64,000 nucleotides of DNA, from contig CM060733.1 in the NCBI GenBank assembly GCA_030704615.1, forward strand, positions 17,424,001 to 17,488,000, given 5' to 3'. The stretch comes from Takakia lepidozioides (taxonomy: Eukaryota > Streptophyta > Takakiopsida > Takakiales > Takakiaceae). The position numbers were made by a program, and so were the translations under genes. Shown here piece by piece: positions 1 through 11,035 of the stretch; the stretch's first letter is position 1; every line of letters starts with the position of its first letter. The notes below the pieces were generated by a model, which worked only from the letters and a program-made list of their open reading frames with translations, was not told the DNA's origin and searched no databases.

Positions 1-900
1 CATTTCGAGAAGGGTACCGTCTGGGATCGGCAGCGTTTTACGTTTCCATAGAGAATGAGGACGGCGAAACCCGTGGACCCACTGCCGATGAATTGTCAAC
101 GTGGGATACCCACTGGCACACTCGCAACCACGAATTCGAGGCGACGCTGAAGGGTGATCCCGACTTCGGCCATATGTCGGGAAAAATGTTCCTTGTGTGG
201 GACGGGAATCACCGACTTCTCGCCTGGTGGGAGTACATCAAGCAGAACCATGCCAAGCACATTGGCTGGCATTACATGGTGGAGTGTGTCATCCTGAAGT
301 GAAGGCGGCAGACTCCTCCCTCCTCAAGAATGCCATGGCGGACCTCAACTCGTAAGATACTCATACCCTCCCTAGCACATTCGAAATGCGGTGCCGCATT
401 TCGGTTTCCATTCTGGTTTGATTCCGTGCTTCCGTGTACTGAACTGGAGAGTGTGCCTTGCAGGGTCACTGAGAATGCGTACGTGCATACCCACATGGCA
501 CATATGCTATACAGGGTGAGGAAAACTGGTCTTACTGATCCGCAGATGTTTGCGGAAATGCTGGAGCCGGGGCTCATTCAGAAAGCCGTTGCAAAAACAG
601 ACCGGACATGGTATCGTCTCACTATGGATGGAATGGTGGAGGTGATATACGAAGTAAGTCGTGCTCCAATTTCCCTCTGCTCATCCTTCCCCAATTTCCA
701 GTAATGTTTCCACATGAATCGAATGTAACGCTTCTGCATGTTTTTGTTGGCAGTCAAACATCAAGCTGGATTTGGCCCATGCCAAACGCTTCTTCATGGA
801 AAGTGAGGGGCAGGTCAAAACGTTGCAGTCATTGACTGAGCACTTGAAGGAAGCCGGTGTCAAGTCCAGAACCAAATACAAGTCACAAGTCCCTTCCTAG
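1..900 (+). CDS. ParB-like gene, deletion form, copy A (exons 2 to 4, 5' incomplete)
   Basis: Exon 2 tail 1-351, exon 3 464-653 and exon 4 754-900 join at GT/AG borders (gtaagatac after 351, ttgcag before 464, gtaagtcg after 653, ttggcag before 754). The DGNHRLLAWWEYI stretch near 202-240 resembles the DG.HR motif of ParB/sulfiredoxin-fold domains. After the deletion junction at 878-891 the frame meets TAG at 898-900, so the methyltransferase-like half present in copy C is absent. One-base differences from B and C (for example a lost G of the exon-end codon near 300) look like sequencing errors. Function is inferred: a DNA-binding or nuclease-like ParB fold. It is part of a transposon, not a host gene. 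Confidence 0.6.
383..402. repeat. Palindrome inside intron 2 of the ParB-like gene (copy A)
   Basis: A perfect GAAATGCGG-TG-CCGCATTTC type palindrome lies in the intron at 352-463. The equivalent site is at 19038-19057 in copy B and 59501-59520 in copy C. Confidence 0.9.
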
Positions 901-1250
901 TTATGCAGCTAAACTCGCAAATACAACTATTAGAAGAAGTGAGAATCCCAGTAAAGTAGAGCAGATTTTGGAGAGGGCTAGGGAGGACAGAAGGATAAGG
1001 AAAGAGTTGGCAGCAGCTCAGACAGGTAGACGGGTACGAAAGTACATATGTGATTCAGCGGATGAGAGCGACGCAGACAGGGAGGAGGACGACCCCATGG
1101 AGGTGAGATGGACAGTTCCGCAAGGGGAATGGGATTTTCGAAAGCCTGGCCAACGAGCAGTCCGCTGGAGATGAGAGAGGCACTGAGGGGGTGGAGGAGG
1201 AGCAGGACAGTCTAGAACAGGATGAGGATTCCGATGATTTTCAAGATTAA
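901..1250 (+). pseudogene. C-terminal tail exon of the ParB/MTase gene, stranded by the deletion (copy A)
   Basis: This is the counterpart of exon 10 in copy C (55864-56332): a basic region (ERAREDRRIRKE) followed by a Glu/Asp-rich tail ending in DSDDFQD before TAA. In copy A it lies downstream of the premature stop at 898-900 and, at 1085-1135, also differs from B by small indels. It can be translated only if an internal start near 857 or readthrough were used. Confidence 0.6.
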
Positions 1251-1435
1251 TAGAATTTTAATGAAGTCTCTGTAAATGTAAATTCTCTTCCAGAGTATAT
1301 AAAGAAAATTCTGCCCGACATTCGTGACCCCTCTCCAGTGTGCATTCCAGCCACACAATCGCCAAACCAGGACGCTCCCAAAATCAGAAATGGGTCAGGG
1401 CATTTCCAAAATTTTGGCAACTCTAAGAACCTCTT

Positions 1436-2232
1436 TTGGAAATGCGGCACCGCATTTCCAAAACAGGGAGGGACTAATTTTTCCATTTCAATGTTGGCAT
1501 AGTAAAAAGTAATCTGAATTGGGAATGCGGTGCCGCATTTCCAAAATTTCCTTTGTCCACACGCCAGTTTTGGCCTCTCCCGCTCATTGCATGGATGCCA
1601 CCACACGCTTACAGAGGTCGAACAAGGAGGTCGAACAAGGAGGCCGACATGGCGGGATTGGAAATGCGGTGCCGCATTTCCATATTGGGGATGGTGGTTG
1701 TTCGAACTGCAATACCCATCACAAAACTGGCACCGCATTCCATTGTAAAAAAAACGTCGATGACGGACATGGAAATGCGGCGCCGCATTTCCAGAACGGA
1801 CATCGCAATTTGTCAATTTGCAAGACCCTCTCGATCGGAAATGCGGTAACGCATTCCATCGCGCTGGTCGGAAATAGGTGCACTTTTCGAAGTGTTGGAC
1901 GGAAATGCGGCACCGCATTCCCTTGTCCAAAAAGAAGTTTCCATTGCCAAGCTGGAAATGCGTCGCCGCATTTGCAATGCCAACCTCGTTTTCTGATCAA
2001 TTTATAGACCCGTGTTGGTATTTCGTGTACCTGGACGGAAATGATGCACCGCATTTTCTTGTCCCACATGGAAATGCGGCGCCGCATTTCGATGTCCGAC
2101 ATGGAATGCGGGTCCGCATTTCGATGTCTGACATGGAATGCTGTGCCGCATTTCGATGCGGACATGGAAATGTGCGGCACCGCATTTCGATCCCGACATG
2201 GAAATGCGGCGCCGCATTTCGATGCCGACATG
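1436..2232. repeat. Right palindrome cluster, copy A
   Basis: About 14 copies of the GAAATGCGG-YR-CCGCATTTC palindrome, several degenerate, between the ParB-like gene and gene 3. The last five (about 2068-2225) follow each other at about 32 bp with GACATG between them. The many overlapping open frames here (NAAPHF, MRRRIS and KCGAAF peptides) are only the palindrome read in different frames. Confidence 0.9.
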
Positions 2233-2315
2233 GCGTTACTCTGGTATATTCTTGACACACATGACTCACATACCGGTTACTCTGCTTTATTCAACCAGAC
2301 AGACAAATTGTAGAA

Positions 2316-3418
2316 ATGAGACATCAAATTGTAAACAGTGGGCCAAATCCGAGAGTTATTCAACACAATGAAACACAGTCATACAGAAGTGAGGTACATT
2401 CCAGGGCACACTCCAGGGCACATTTAAATTTCCCCCCTACAGGATCCTGGACCGATGAAGATTGGCTGCTGCATGAATGTAGCCGTTTCAGTTTCCTACC
2501 CTGCCATGCAAACTATGGGCAGTCACTGGCCAGGTGGGCCGATAGCCACTGGACACGACGAAGTCCATCCCCTCTTCGATGTAAATGCGGCGCCGAATTT
2601 CCATCCGGGGGGATGGACTTCGGTGGCAGATCTCAAACTATAACTTGTGATGAGAAAGATGTATGGCTTCATCACCGCTGGCGTGATGAACACGTTCCAC
2701 CTCCGTCGGTGGGTACGTGTGACCCAGATGCTCCATTTTGGAGGCCGACTGCTCTTCCGCTTCGTATCTTTTCCAAAATCTAAGGGCTTCGTAGCTGTCC
2801 GCAAGGTCATCGGCATCCAAGTCGTCCTCAGGTCCTCCTTTGCAAGGATGCCGTGCTTCCGGAACCGGGACGACTGCCCCTTTGGAGGCATCGATTATGC
2901 AATGTATTCGGCCACATCGGGAGACATTGTTATCATGGTACACAGATTACACAGAAGATACTGGTTCGATTGTGGAAACATTGGTGGCTTTTGAGTATAT
3001 CGTAGGCCACTACGCGCCTTCGAGGGCGGGGTGACGATCTTGGTTTGAGGAGTCCGTGGCTCCTGCGCATCCTCGATTCCGATTTTTCCCAGCTACGACG
3101 GTCACCCATGCAGAAGAAGGCGCACTGCTATGCTGTTGCGGTGGAACTGCTGCACTGGACGTGGTGGACTCCATCGGAGAGACCTATTCTCCTCGAGGAG
3201 TGCGCTCCTCTTCTCCATTGTATGGGACATTCGCATTGGTGTGGACGACGAAAACGTGAAGATTTCCATATTCGATGGTGGTATGATTGAAGGGCAGGAC
3301 ATTGTGGTGAACAACATCACTAGGGGGGGTTACAACGGCTGCAATCGACTTTACATGGAGGAGCCCCAGGACTCATGAGCTAGTTCTGAGAGCAGTCGAA
3401 GTCCCATTGACAACGTGA
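2316..3418 (+). CDS. Gene 3 of element 1, copy A (frameshifted version)
   Basis: Same gene as 20914-22063 in copy B, described there. In copy A it is split into several frames by single-base indels (for example near 2700, 2935, 3020 and 3330), each absent from copies B and C. A poly(A) signal follows at 3501. Confidence 0.45.
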
Positions 3419-3500
3419 CTTTATTCAGTAGGCACAGGGCTCAGATTTGAGGGCACAATCAGCACAGTAGAGCGTGCTTCAAATGCAATTCATGTGGATC

Positions 3501-3506
3501 AATAAA
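3501..3506 (+). promoter_or_regulatory. AATAAA poly(A) signal of gene 3, copy A
   Basis: AATAAA lies about 85 bp after the gene 3 stop and is conserved at 22147 in copy B and on the minus strand at 53681-53686 in copy C. It supports the chosen coding strand of gene 3. Confidence 0.6.
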
Positions 3507-3835
3507 AACCCTCATTGTGCCCTCTTTTTATTCTATTCTGTGTCCATTGTTCCGAGAATGCGTCATTGCTCATTTCGTTTGGGATTGGGAGTGTGTGGGT
3601 GAATTTTGCAAATGGCTGGTAGGCTGAAATGGGCCCCCATTGTACAGAGCAGTACCACCACCCTACCATTCGCGAAACATTGCCTTTCAATATATAATTC
3701 TAAATAACATTGCCGAACCTCCTTCATCGGGAGGTCCTTCTCCCCCTATGACCGTGGCACCCTAAACCCTATTCCCGCGGACACTCATTTCCGGAAAATA
3801 GTGCTGCTCATGTTTTTTTCCACACTTACGACTCT

Positions 3836-3886
3836 GCTCATGGCTCATGCCGCTCATGGCTCATGGCTCATGAAATAGCAGCCCCC
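3836..3886. repeat. Element 1 terminus with GCTCATGG repeats, copy A
   Basis: Four to five GCTCATGG/GCTCATGC units followed by AAATAGCAGCCCCC. Copies B (22476-22527) and C (53307-53358, inverted) end at the same base, and flanking sequence differs after it in C. This marks one end of the transposon. No matching inverted terminal repeat is visible, because the other end is outside the window or lost in the gap. Confidence 0.6.
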
Positions 3887-4088
3887 CCTGCTCCCACTCT
3901 GGGTGTGCAGCAAATATGGTAGCTTCCTGCTCCTTCATCCAGTCCTCCTCTCCAGTCATACTCTCTGATCCTCGAGGTCTTCTTGTGCGGGTAATCTACT
4001 AGATTTCTTTGTGGTAATTTGTATCTCGTGTATCCCATTATGCACGGTAATAACTGAGAATTCCATGTCTGGAATACCCTGGCCTGTT

Positions 4089-4390
4089 TCAGCCACGGAC
4101 GTCCAATAAATAAGAGTAAGCCTCCATGACTTCATCCATTTTTAATACAGTTACTGTGATCATAAAGATCATTTTTTGTATCTGTATCTTAACTCCTCTT
4201 ATTAATCCCAATGGCTGCACACTTCTTTGATCTGCCATTGTTACTGTAAATGGGGCTGGTTTCATGTTACTTAGACCAAGCTTCTTCCTTAATTGGTCTG
4301 TCATGATATTTACTACCAGAACCACCATCTATCAGTACATCAGTTAGTTCTGTGCTTCCAATTCTCAATTGGATTACTGGCATAGAATCA
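4089..4390 (-). pseudogene. Retropepsin of retroelement 2, copy A
   Basis: An aspartic protease of the kind that precedes reverse transcriptase in Ty3/gypsy pol. The segment encoding LIDGGSGVNIM is split by an indel near 4318, and PLGLIRGVKIQIQK follows. Copy B (22596-23045) shows the same protein with a different set of indels. Confidence 0.6.
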
Positions 4391-4857
4391 TCGAAGTCCA
4401 TGACTGGTTCTCGGCCCTTCCGGCTTCACATTATAACTGGTCACCTTGCTGTTTCAGGTCTGTGTTTCTGTCTCTTGGGCATTCGATTGATTGCCTGATA
4501 CAAGCCTGTGCCTACAATAAGGTGCCACAGCTAATAGCTGTCCAATGGTAATTTCTGCTTTGGTCTGACATATTACTGCAGCCAAAGTCTCTTCATTACT
4601 TTGCATGTCTGCATCTTTTTTTTTTTTTCTTCCTCACTCCCTTCTTTTTCTCCATCCGAATCAGAGGAATCTGCCACAGGAATTCAGTACTCTTTTGCAT
4701 TTCCCTTATAGTATCTCCACTGCCCTCTTGTGCAGTTCCTTCTCATCTTTCCAAGTCTCTTCATCTTCAGGCATATCATTGCCACTTCCATTCTCATCTT
4801 CTTCCTCTTCTACTGGAGGTATTAGTTTGGCTTTACTTCTTGTTACTATCATTGTAC

Positions 4858-5490
4858 TTACTTCTGGTACAACACATGGCCTAACCATGTGAGCTGCCAC
4901 CACTGGTGGCCCTCATTCACAGGAGCTCTCATCTCATTCTGGTGTCTTATCCAGAATGAACAGGCTGCCTTGCGATGTCCTGGCTGATTACAATAGTAAC
5001 ATAGCTCTTCACCATTGGGGTCCTCGCCCTTGGTCTGTTCTTGGATTATTTCTATAATCCTGATTCCCGGCTGGTAATTCCCCCTTGGATTACCCTGATA
5101 GTTGCCTCTGGAATTTCCTTGGTAATTCCCTCTTGAATTACCTCTCCCTTCCATGCCATTGTTATAACCACCAGACCTACCATAGTGGTCCTGATCATTA
5201 TTTCTTCTTGGCTGGGGCTGCACCTGATGCACCCTCTTACTTGCCTAGGTTCTCTTGCAGCTGTCCTTCTGTTGTAGTAACAATTCTCAGTAGAATGGTT
5301 ATATCCATTTTACAGATAGTACAGTGTTTCTCTTCTTCATGTGGCATTCTGTGGTGGTATGGCCTTCATTCTGGCACTTTGCACACCATACACCCCTTCC
5401 CTCCAATGTGTTGCAGCCTCTGTGGCATACTTCTTCAAGATTTCTTCCAATTTTTTTCATAGTTATCCCTCTTCAACTTCTCCTTTCCTC
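4858..5490 (-). pseudogene. Gag nucleocapsid part of retroelement 2, copy A
   Basis: The minus strand encodes an Arg/Gly/Asn-rich stretch (repeats of GNSRGNYQ) and a CCHC knuckle CYYCNQPGHRKAAC. Upstream is a second Cys/His cluster (CAKCQNEGHTTTEC in copy B). Such knuckles bind the element's RNA. Frame is interrupted by indels relative to copy B. Confidence 0.65.
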
Positions 5491-5502
5491 TACTCTTTCT
5501 TT

Positions 5503-5904
5503 TTAGTTCTTCTTGCTCTCTTCTTCATCTGACTCATCCTCAGAGCCCTCATCTTCTTTTTTCTCTCTCCTGAGCATTCCCAATTGCTCAATTCTGTTCG
5601 CAGTTTCAAATGCCTCCTCCACTGTATTATGGGGTAACATATCCACTTTCTTTTGCAACTCTGGTCTTAATCCACTCACAAACCAAGTCTTCTGTAAATC
5701 GGGCGCTGGTACTGGCAGCCAGCTTTTCATCATCAATTCCATCTTCTCCATATACTCTTCAACAGTTTCATGCTTCTTCTGCTTCAGCTGTTGTAAACTT
5801 CCATACACTTCATCCTCAGTTTTACTTGTCCTGAACCTATTTCGAAATGCTGTATTCAAGCCATTCCAGGTTAGGAAATGATTATCAGGGAACTTGCATA
5901 CCAT
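5503..5904 (-). CDS. Gag capsid domain of retroelement 2, copy A
   Basis: A 133-residue open frame encodes a typical retrotransposon Gag core (TWNGLNTAFRNRFRTSKTED, HETVEEYMEKMELM, FVSGLRPELQKKV) and an acidic C-terminus. This domain packs element RNA into cytoplasmic particles. Upstream gag sequence continues to about 7490 in several frames. Copy B carries the same domain with an extra frameshift. Confidence 0.7.
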   Translation of the reverse strand: MVCKFPDNHFLTWNGLNTAFRNRFRTSKTEDEVYGSLQQLKQKKHETVEEYMEKMELMMKSWLPVPAPDLQKTWFVSGLRPELQKKVDMLPHNTVEEAFETANRIEQLGMLRREKKEDEGSEDESDEEESKKN

Positions 5905-7496
5905 TCACTTGCTTCTTGATAATTGAACAAGGAAACAGTCTCATTTTGGCAATCATCGCCATTTCTCATTGTTCACTATACACATGTGCTCAAATTGGCT
6001 AATGTGTACATCGGGATCCCCTTTTCCTGAATATATTGGAAAGGGTGGTTTTGCCCGTGTTGGTTGTACGCCATATGTGGCCCTACCTTCTGCCCACTGA
6101 CAGGTGCTGGTCTCTTCTGGACCTGTGTTTTTGTGGTGGATCTCCACCAAGTGGTGGCCCTTGAGCACTCCTTGCTTCTGGTCCCACGATATTCACAGTA
6201 TTCCCAAGCTTCAGTTGCACTACTTTCCCACACTCCTGTCCCCCCAGAGCCAGATCCAGGCAGCCCGCCTGACCCCCCTGAGCCGACAACCTTCGTTGGT
6301 CTGTGATCCAAGTGCTCCACTTGATCCAAGTCCAACGGGTTGGGATGTCCTGGTTGTAGTCTCAACCTCAGCTGTTGGGTCTACTTCTTCATATTCTTCC
6401 TCTTCTAATTTCTTCTCTCTGTTTTCATCCTCCAAGTTCTGCCCTTGGGTTTCTTCTTCACTCATGTAACTCAACTGTAATGGTGTTGGAGAGTCTGAAC
6501 TCTCCGTTGGCTCTGCCACATCCTCTTCTCCTTCTTCTTCTTCATCTTCTGCTTCAGAAACTGGAGTTCCTGCTTTTGGTGTTCCATGCCCAACTCTTAT
6601 CAAAGATTTCTGTCAAGTCTTTTATCCAAGGATGTACCTCAGATCTTTCACCTCGTGATTGATCTTCTTCCTGTACCAATTCCCTTAATCTTTCTTGCAA
6701 AGACAAGGAGTGGCATCCAACTCTAGTTCTTCCGGTATAGGTGATGCACTTTTTGATCTTGATGGTGTGAGAGGTCCAGATGATTCCCCTATGTCTATTC
6801 CTCTCTCCCAAAGATATTGGATAATTAGCTTTCAGATAGCTTTCTTTTTTGATGAATATCCTGTCGTCTAGCTTCTCTTTCATCACTCATGTCCCATGTC
6901 TTTCATTTCTTTTAATGTGGCAATACCAAAACTCTCTTCTGTATATCTCCTCGTATATGCCTGGGTTTCTTTCAAGCTTCAATGCACCCTTGGCTATACT
7001 TGAAGTCTCCGTTACCATATAACCATATGGCAAACAAGTCTAAAAAGCTGTTCTTGGTGTGAGTTTGATCCACAAAATATCCTTTGGAATCCAATTCTTT
7101 ACCAGTACAAGCTCTTCATGCATATGAGTATAAACATTCACCTTTCTTTCTTCCCAGCCTCAAACCTCTACTCGTTAATGGATAGCATGCTATCACATAA
7201 ACCAATGTTGGTAATCCAACGTGCTCTTCCTCTACAGGCTACCTGATAAATCTTTATCACTCCTTTCTCCAGACCCTTCTGGATCAGCATCATGCACTCG
7301 TTTAAGAATATTTTCTTTAACAACCGTCTGGCAATTCCAAGAACCTTTTGAAAGAATCGTTGGACAATCTTTCTTCCTTCGTTCCACAGGGAATTTGATT
7401 CACTTCAAATTCTTTAATGGTCCAACCACCATGATCCCACCAGATGCCTGTCACATCTGGTTGTTCATGTCCCAGGTCCCCAGTATGGTCGCCAAA

Positions 7497-7899
7497 TGTC
7501 GCGCGGCTTTTACTCACTCACCCATCCCTTCGCTCTCAGATCTCTCTACTACACAGTGTGATTGTATCTTATAAGTATCAGATTATGATTTATCAGGTAT
7601 CAGGCCGAAGCCATTATGTCTCTAATCTGCTCTCCAATATCAACTACAGCTTTGCATTAACAGCATCTACTAAATCCTCTTTCTCTCCTTCACCGTGCTC
7701 TCCATCTCTTGCCTCCGATCTCCGCTCCTCTGACTCAGAAGTCCTCCCCGAATAATGATCATCCTCCTTCATTCCCCCTTTCTCCCCTTTATCCTCCTAT
7801 CCGCTGTTCTAACCGTTTCCCTCTCTAACCGTCGTCTGTGAACTAACATGTTCCCTTCACAGGTGTTGTTCCCCACAGTCGTTCCCTACTATCGTGACA
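7497..7899 (-). repeat. LTR of retroelement 2, copy A
   Basis: A 403-bp block that, on the minus strand, begins TGTCACGATAG and ends GCGCGACA, the TG...CA form of an LTR. It is followed after two bases by TGGCGACCATACTGGG, a candidate primer-binding site starting with TGG. The gag frame begins directly after it. No partner LTR is seen because the element is truncated. Confidence 0.6.
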
Positions 7900-8110
7900 G
7901 CTGTGTCAAGCGGTGACTGGCTGTGTTTGGCTGTGTCGGGCTGTGACTGGCTGTGTGGCTGTGCCGGCTGTGACTGGCTGTGTGGGCTGTGTCTGCTGTG
8001 ACGACTGTGACGGGCTGTGTGGGCTGTGTCTGCTCTGTGACGACTGTGTGGGCTGTGTGGGCTGTGTGGGCTGTGACGACTGTGACGGGCTGTGTCGGCT
8101 GTGACAACTG
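7900..8110. repeat. GGCTGTGAC minisatellite, copy A
   Basis: Tandem variants of GGCTGTGACT/GGCTGTGTGG fill about 210 bp. Long open frames here (CDDCDGLCG, HSRHSPSQ peptides) are products of the repeat and are not genes. The same block is at 26550-26765, and a related one in opposite orientation at 36655-37090. Confidence 0.85.
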
Positions 8111-8245
8111 TGTAACCCCCCTCTACAGTGCGCTGCTGTCACCCCTAAGGCTCCTGTTGGTCTCAGTCTGTGCAAAAAATTAAGGGTACCCTACAGATCC
8201 CCGTATAAGTGTCTAAGTCCCCTACAGTCCTCTAACAGGGACACA

Positions 8246-8924
8246 TGAGGGGCTGTGCCCTGTAGTGGGGCCATCGGCAGCGATAGGTATGGGGGGCGAA
8301 GCACCCTTGAGTGCCCAAGGCACTCAAGGAGGCGGAGGCGCTCACTAGGTGGAGGCCCCGCACACCTGGTTGCGGTGGGGGTAGCTCCACCGGGTGGTGG
8401 AGCTTAGCGGCGACTTAGTGGGGTGGCATAGGGACTCACCATGGGGGTGGAGACCTCGTGGTGGGAGTCGTGGGGAGTCTTGGGACTCATCACGGTCCAT
8501 AGGGGCCGTGATGAGTGGGCCAAGACTCACCGCGACTCATCACCGGGAGTCCGGGTTTCGTGGTGGTTCGCCATAAATGGGTCATGGCTGGTTTGAAACC
8601 CCCGCGGACAGCTCCAAAGTATATATAGGGAGTAGTAACCCGAGAACGGTGCAAGCCCGTTGGTGACCAAAAACTAGTGAGTAAGCGAACTAGCCGGAAA
8701 GCGACCAAAGAGAGGGGAGCTGTTCCGGACAGCCATCACCAAAGGGAATTCTCCTAGTCCCAAATAGGTGGAGGGTTTAGAGGGAAGCGAAGGGGACCGT
8801 TATGGCTGGTGGGCAGCCGAAGCTCCAAGTTAGCCCGGGGGCGGCCAGGTTTGGGAGTCAGGCGCGCGCATCAAAGCGAGTAACTATGACTTGAAGGGGA
8901 GCTTACCGAAGTGAGTGCGCGACA
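8246..8924 (+). repeat. LTR of the DNMT retroelement, copy A
   Basis: Matches 26893-27577 and, inverted, 34640-35322. It contains a TATATATAGGG box at about 8620 and ends in GCGCGACA. The exact 5' border is uncertain by about 8 bp because GGGACACA precedes it in both orientations. Confidence 0.65.
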
Positions 8925-8930
8925 TACCGT

Positions 8931-10980
8931 AGCTATGACTCGTCACCCAAGCCACTACCGCACCAGCACCAGTACCCAGTGCCTGCCTTCAACCCTGTTG
9001 TGGGAGTTCTTCGAAGAGTTGAGAGGAACTACCAAGGGGTGAGGACAGAGAAGTTGCGGAGCTTGCAAAATTCCAACGGAAGCTGACCGAGATTGAAGGA
9101 GGCTTTACTCGCATGAGGCGCTTGATAAATGTAACCCAAGGGTTACGAATGCTCAGGCAGTCGCATTCTGGATGGGATATTGGACAAGGATGCTGAGGAG
9201 AAGGGTGCGGGATGCAACTCTCCTACAAGCGGCCCAACCCACCTTAGCAAATGTGTTTTTGCTGGCAAGCGATAGATCCGCTCAACATGGGCGGAATGAG
9301 TGGTCATGGTGGGAGTTGCTAAGGAGACACCATGGGGTAGTGGTGGCTGCTAGCCACCACTACCTCAACGTGCTCAATGCAATAAGGGGGCTCAGGTGAG
9401 CTCAGGGAAGGGTAGAGAGGTGGCCCTAGATGCAGGGGTCTCGCCCTTCATTTGCAGGGCCAACAACGGGCGGATGTGGTGTGTTGACCTGTGGAGGACC
9501 CCACGTCACGAAGGATTGTCCAGAGGGAGGCAAAGGGCCGACACATGCAACAGCGCTGCACCGTTGGCAAGTGTGGGCATTGTGGGCAAGCACGGCAGGA
9601 GAAGGCCCCAGATGTTATGGTTTGTATCCCGAGTTGCCAGTTCCAAGGGAACAATGGTGGCTGGGGGCGAGGGGGAGCAACCCAAAGAGACGAGGTGGCC
9701 AGGCACGGGGTGTAGGCCAGGGCAAGCTCAACAGGCCAAGGACTCGGAGGTCAGGGTGTTGACCAGGCATGGCAACGGACGGCTTAAGCAGCTAGAGCGA
9801 GGCTCGCTGCCATGGCTACAAGCTCAGGTGGTACCGGCTCCAAGGCCGGATGGTCCCCCTCCTGCTCCTGAGGGAGGAGATATGGGAGGCATGGGATTCT
9901 GTGCGGATCACACCTACCACTAGTGCACGTGGAGTCTGCGGGCAGCCGTGACTTGAGGAGCAACACGAGTTCCTGAGCCACGAGGTGGCAGAGGTTGGAG
10001 TTGGATCCACAGCGTGGGGAGGCAAGCTGTCAGGTTAGGCTCCTCTCAGTCATTCACATTGGTAGAGACCGTGTCGACGCCTCCATGGCACCTAGTTCTT
10101 TCTCGCCCGACTGTTACCGAGTCCTACGCATTGGGAAGCTACACGGGTTAGCAACCCAAAGCCCCTTCGCTCAAGGGTTGGCCCCTTAGTGTTGCCAAGG
10201 CTACGGCAGCTAGTGTAGTGCTGGGCTGGGAGCGGCCACATTTGTGTGTCAGGCTCCATTTGTTCTCGGCTACCATGATTGTCGACGCCGGGAGTAAGAC
10301 CCAGCTAGGTGTTCAGGCTGGCAGCTACACTCTGTGAGAGTGGGGAGGTTTTACTTCATCTTCTGTGGAGATAGTGGAGGTGTAGTGGCCGGAGGGATCC
10401 TCGGATTTGAGGGTCAAGACTGCCACGGCGGCGCATGGCAAGGCTGGTCAGCTGCCAGGTTAATGGAGCTGTCAGGCTAGGTCACAGCCATTGAGCGCGC
10501 GCATGGGACACCTAGAGTTGTCATGTTAGAAACCAGGATGACATTTCCTGTTTGAGTGGACTGGGAGGCATAGGTAGCCGGCCACTGTGGGTCTTGTTGG
10601 ACTCAGGAGCTCAGCCATTTATGTGGGCAGAGCTCCTATTGAAGCTGGACCTCACGGAGGCGGATATGGAGCCTTGTTCTTTCCAGATACAGACGTCTCT
10701 GGGAGGATCGGAGCAGGCTCGGGGCATGACACGACGTGAGTTGGCTATCAGACTACGGCCGGTCACCCTACATATGGCTCAGTGATGCAAGCCAAGGCAT
10801 TGTGACAGACTCGGTCTCGTACGATGTCCTGGTTGGTGGGGCATGTTGTACGCCCATGGGCTTCACCCTGGATTTTTGGGAGGATCAGCTTCCTATAGGC
10901 CTGGATGGCAGTCAGGGAGGGCCGGCATGTGCAGCTCCCTGTGACGTTTATAGGACAGAGTTGCGGTTTTTTTTTTTTTG
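8931..10980 (+). pseudogene. Gag-protease of the DNMT retroelement, copy A (noisy contig end)
   Basis: Corresponds to 27588-29640 in copy B: Gag, two CCHC knuckles and the start of the protease (LLDSGAQPF). It is broken by very many single-base insertions and deletions whose density rises toward the N gap. This is what an unpolished contig end looks like, so I would not read these breaks as biological decay. Confidence 0.6.
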
Positions 10981-11035
10981 AGTTTCCCGCGGTGCAAGGT
11001 GTCCATAAAGCAGGCATTTACACACTGCAGTGAGT

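Larger units (their letters stand above)
1..3886 (+). mobile_element. Element 1, copy A (5' part outside window, internally deleted)
   Basis: Partial copy of the large palindrome-bearing DNA transposon. It begins inside exon 2 of the ParB-like gene and runs through the second palindrome cluster and gene 3 to the terminus near 3886, where it abuts retroelement 2. It matches copy B from about 18655 to 22527 almost base for base, including the same 2.8-kb internal deletion and the same junction with retroelement 2. Most differences are one-base indels. This strongly suggests that A and B are the same locus assembled twice. Type of transposon is inferred from the transposase gene in copies B and C. 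Confidence 0.75.
3887..7899 (-). mobile_element. Retroelement 2 (Ty3/gypsy-like), copy A, truncated in pol
   Basis: Minus-strand order: LTR (7497-7899), gag (about 7490-5500), CCHC zinc knuckle (about 5232-4900), retropepsin (about 4380-4090), then an abrupt end at the element 1 terminus. No reverse transcriptase or integrase is present in the window. The same structure occurs at 22528-26549 with cleaner reading frames. Confidence 0.75.

Noticed and set aside
7889-8183. Ser/His/Gln-rich and Cys/Gly-rich frames in the minisatellites
   Set aside because: They are translations of GGCTGTGAC tandem repeats; similar frames occur in the other blocks in unrelated phases.
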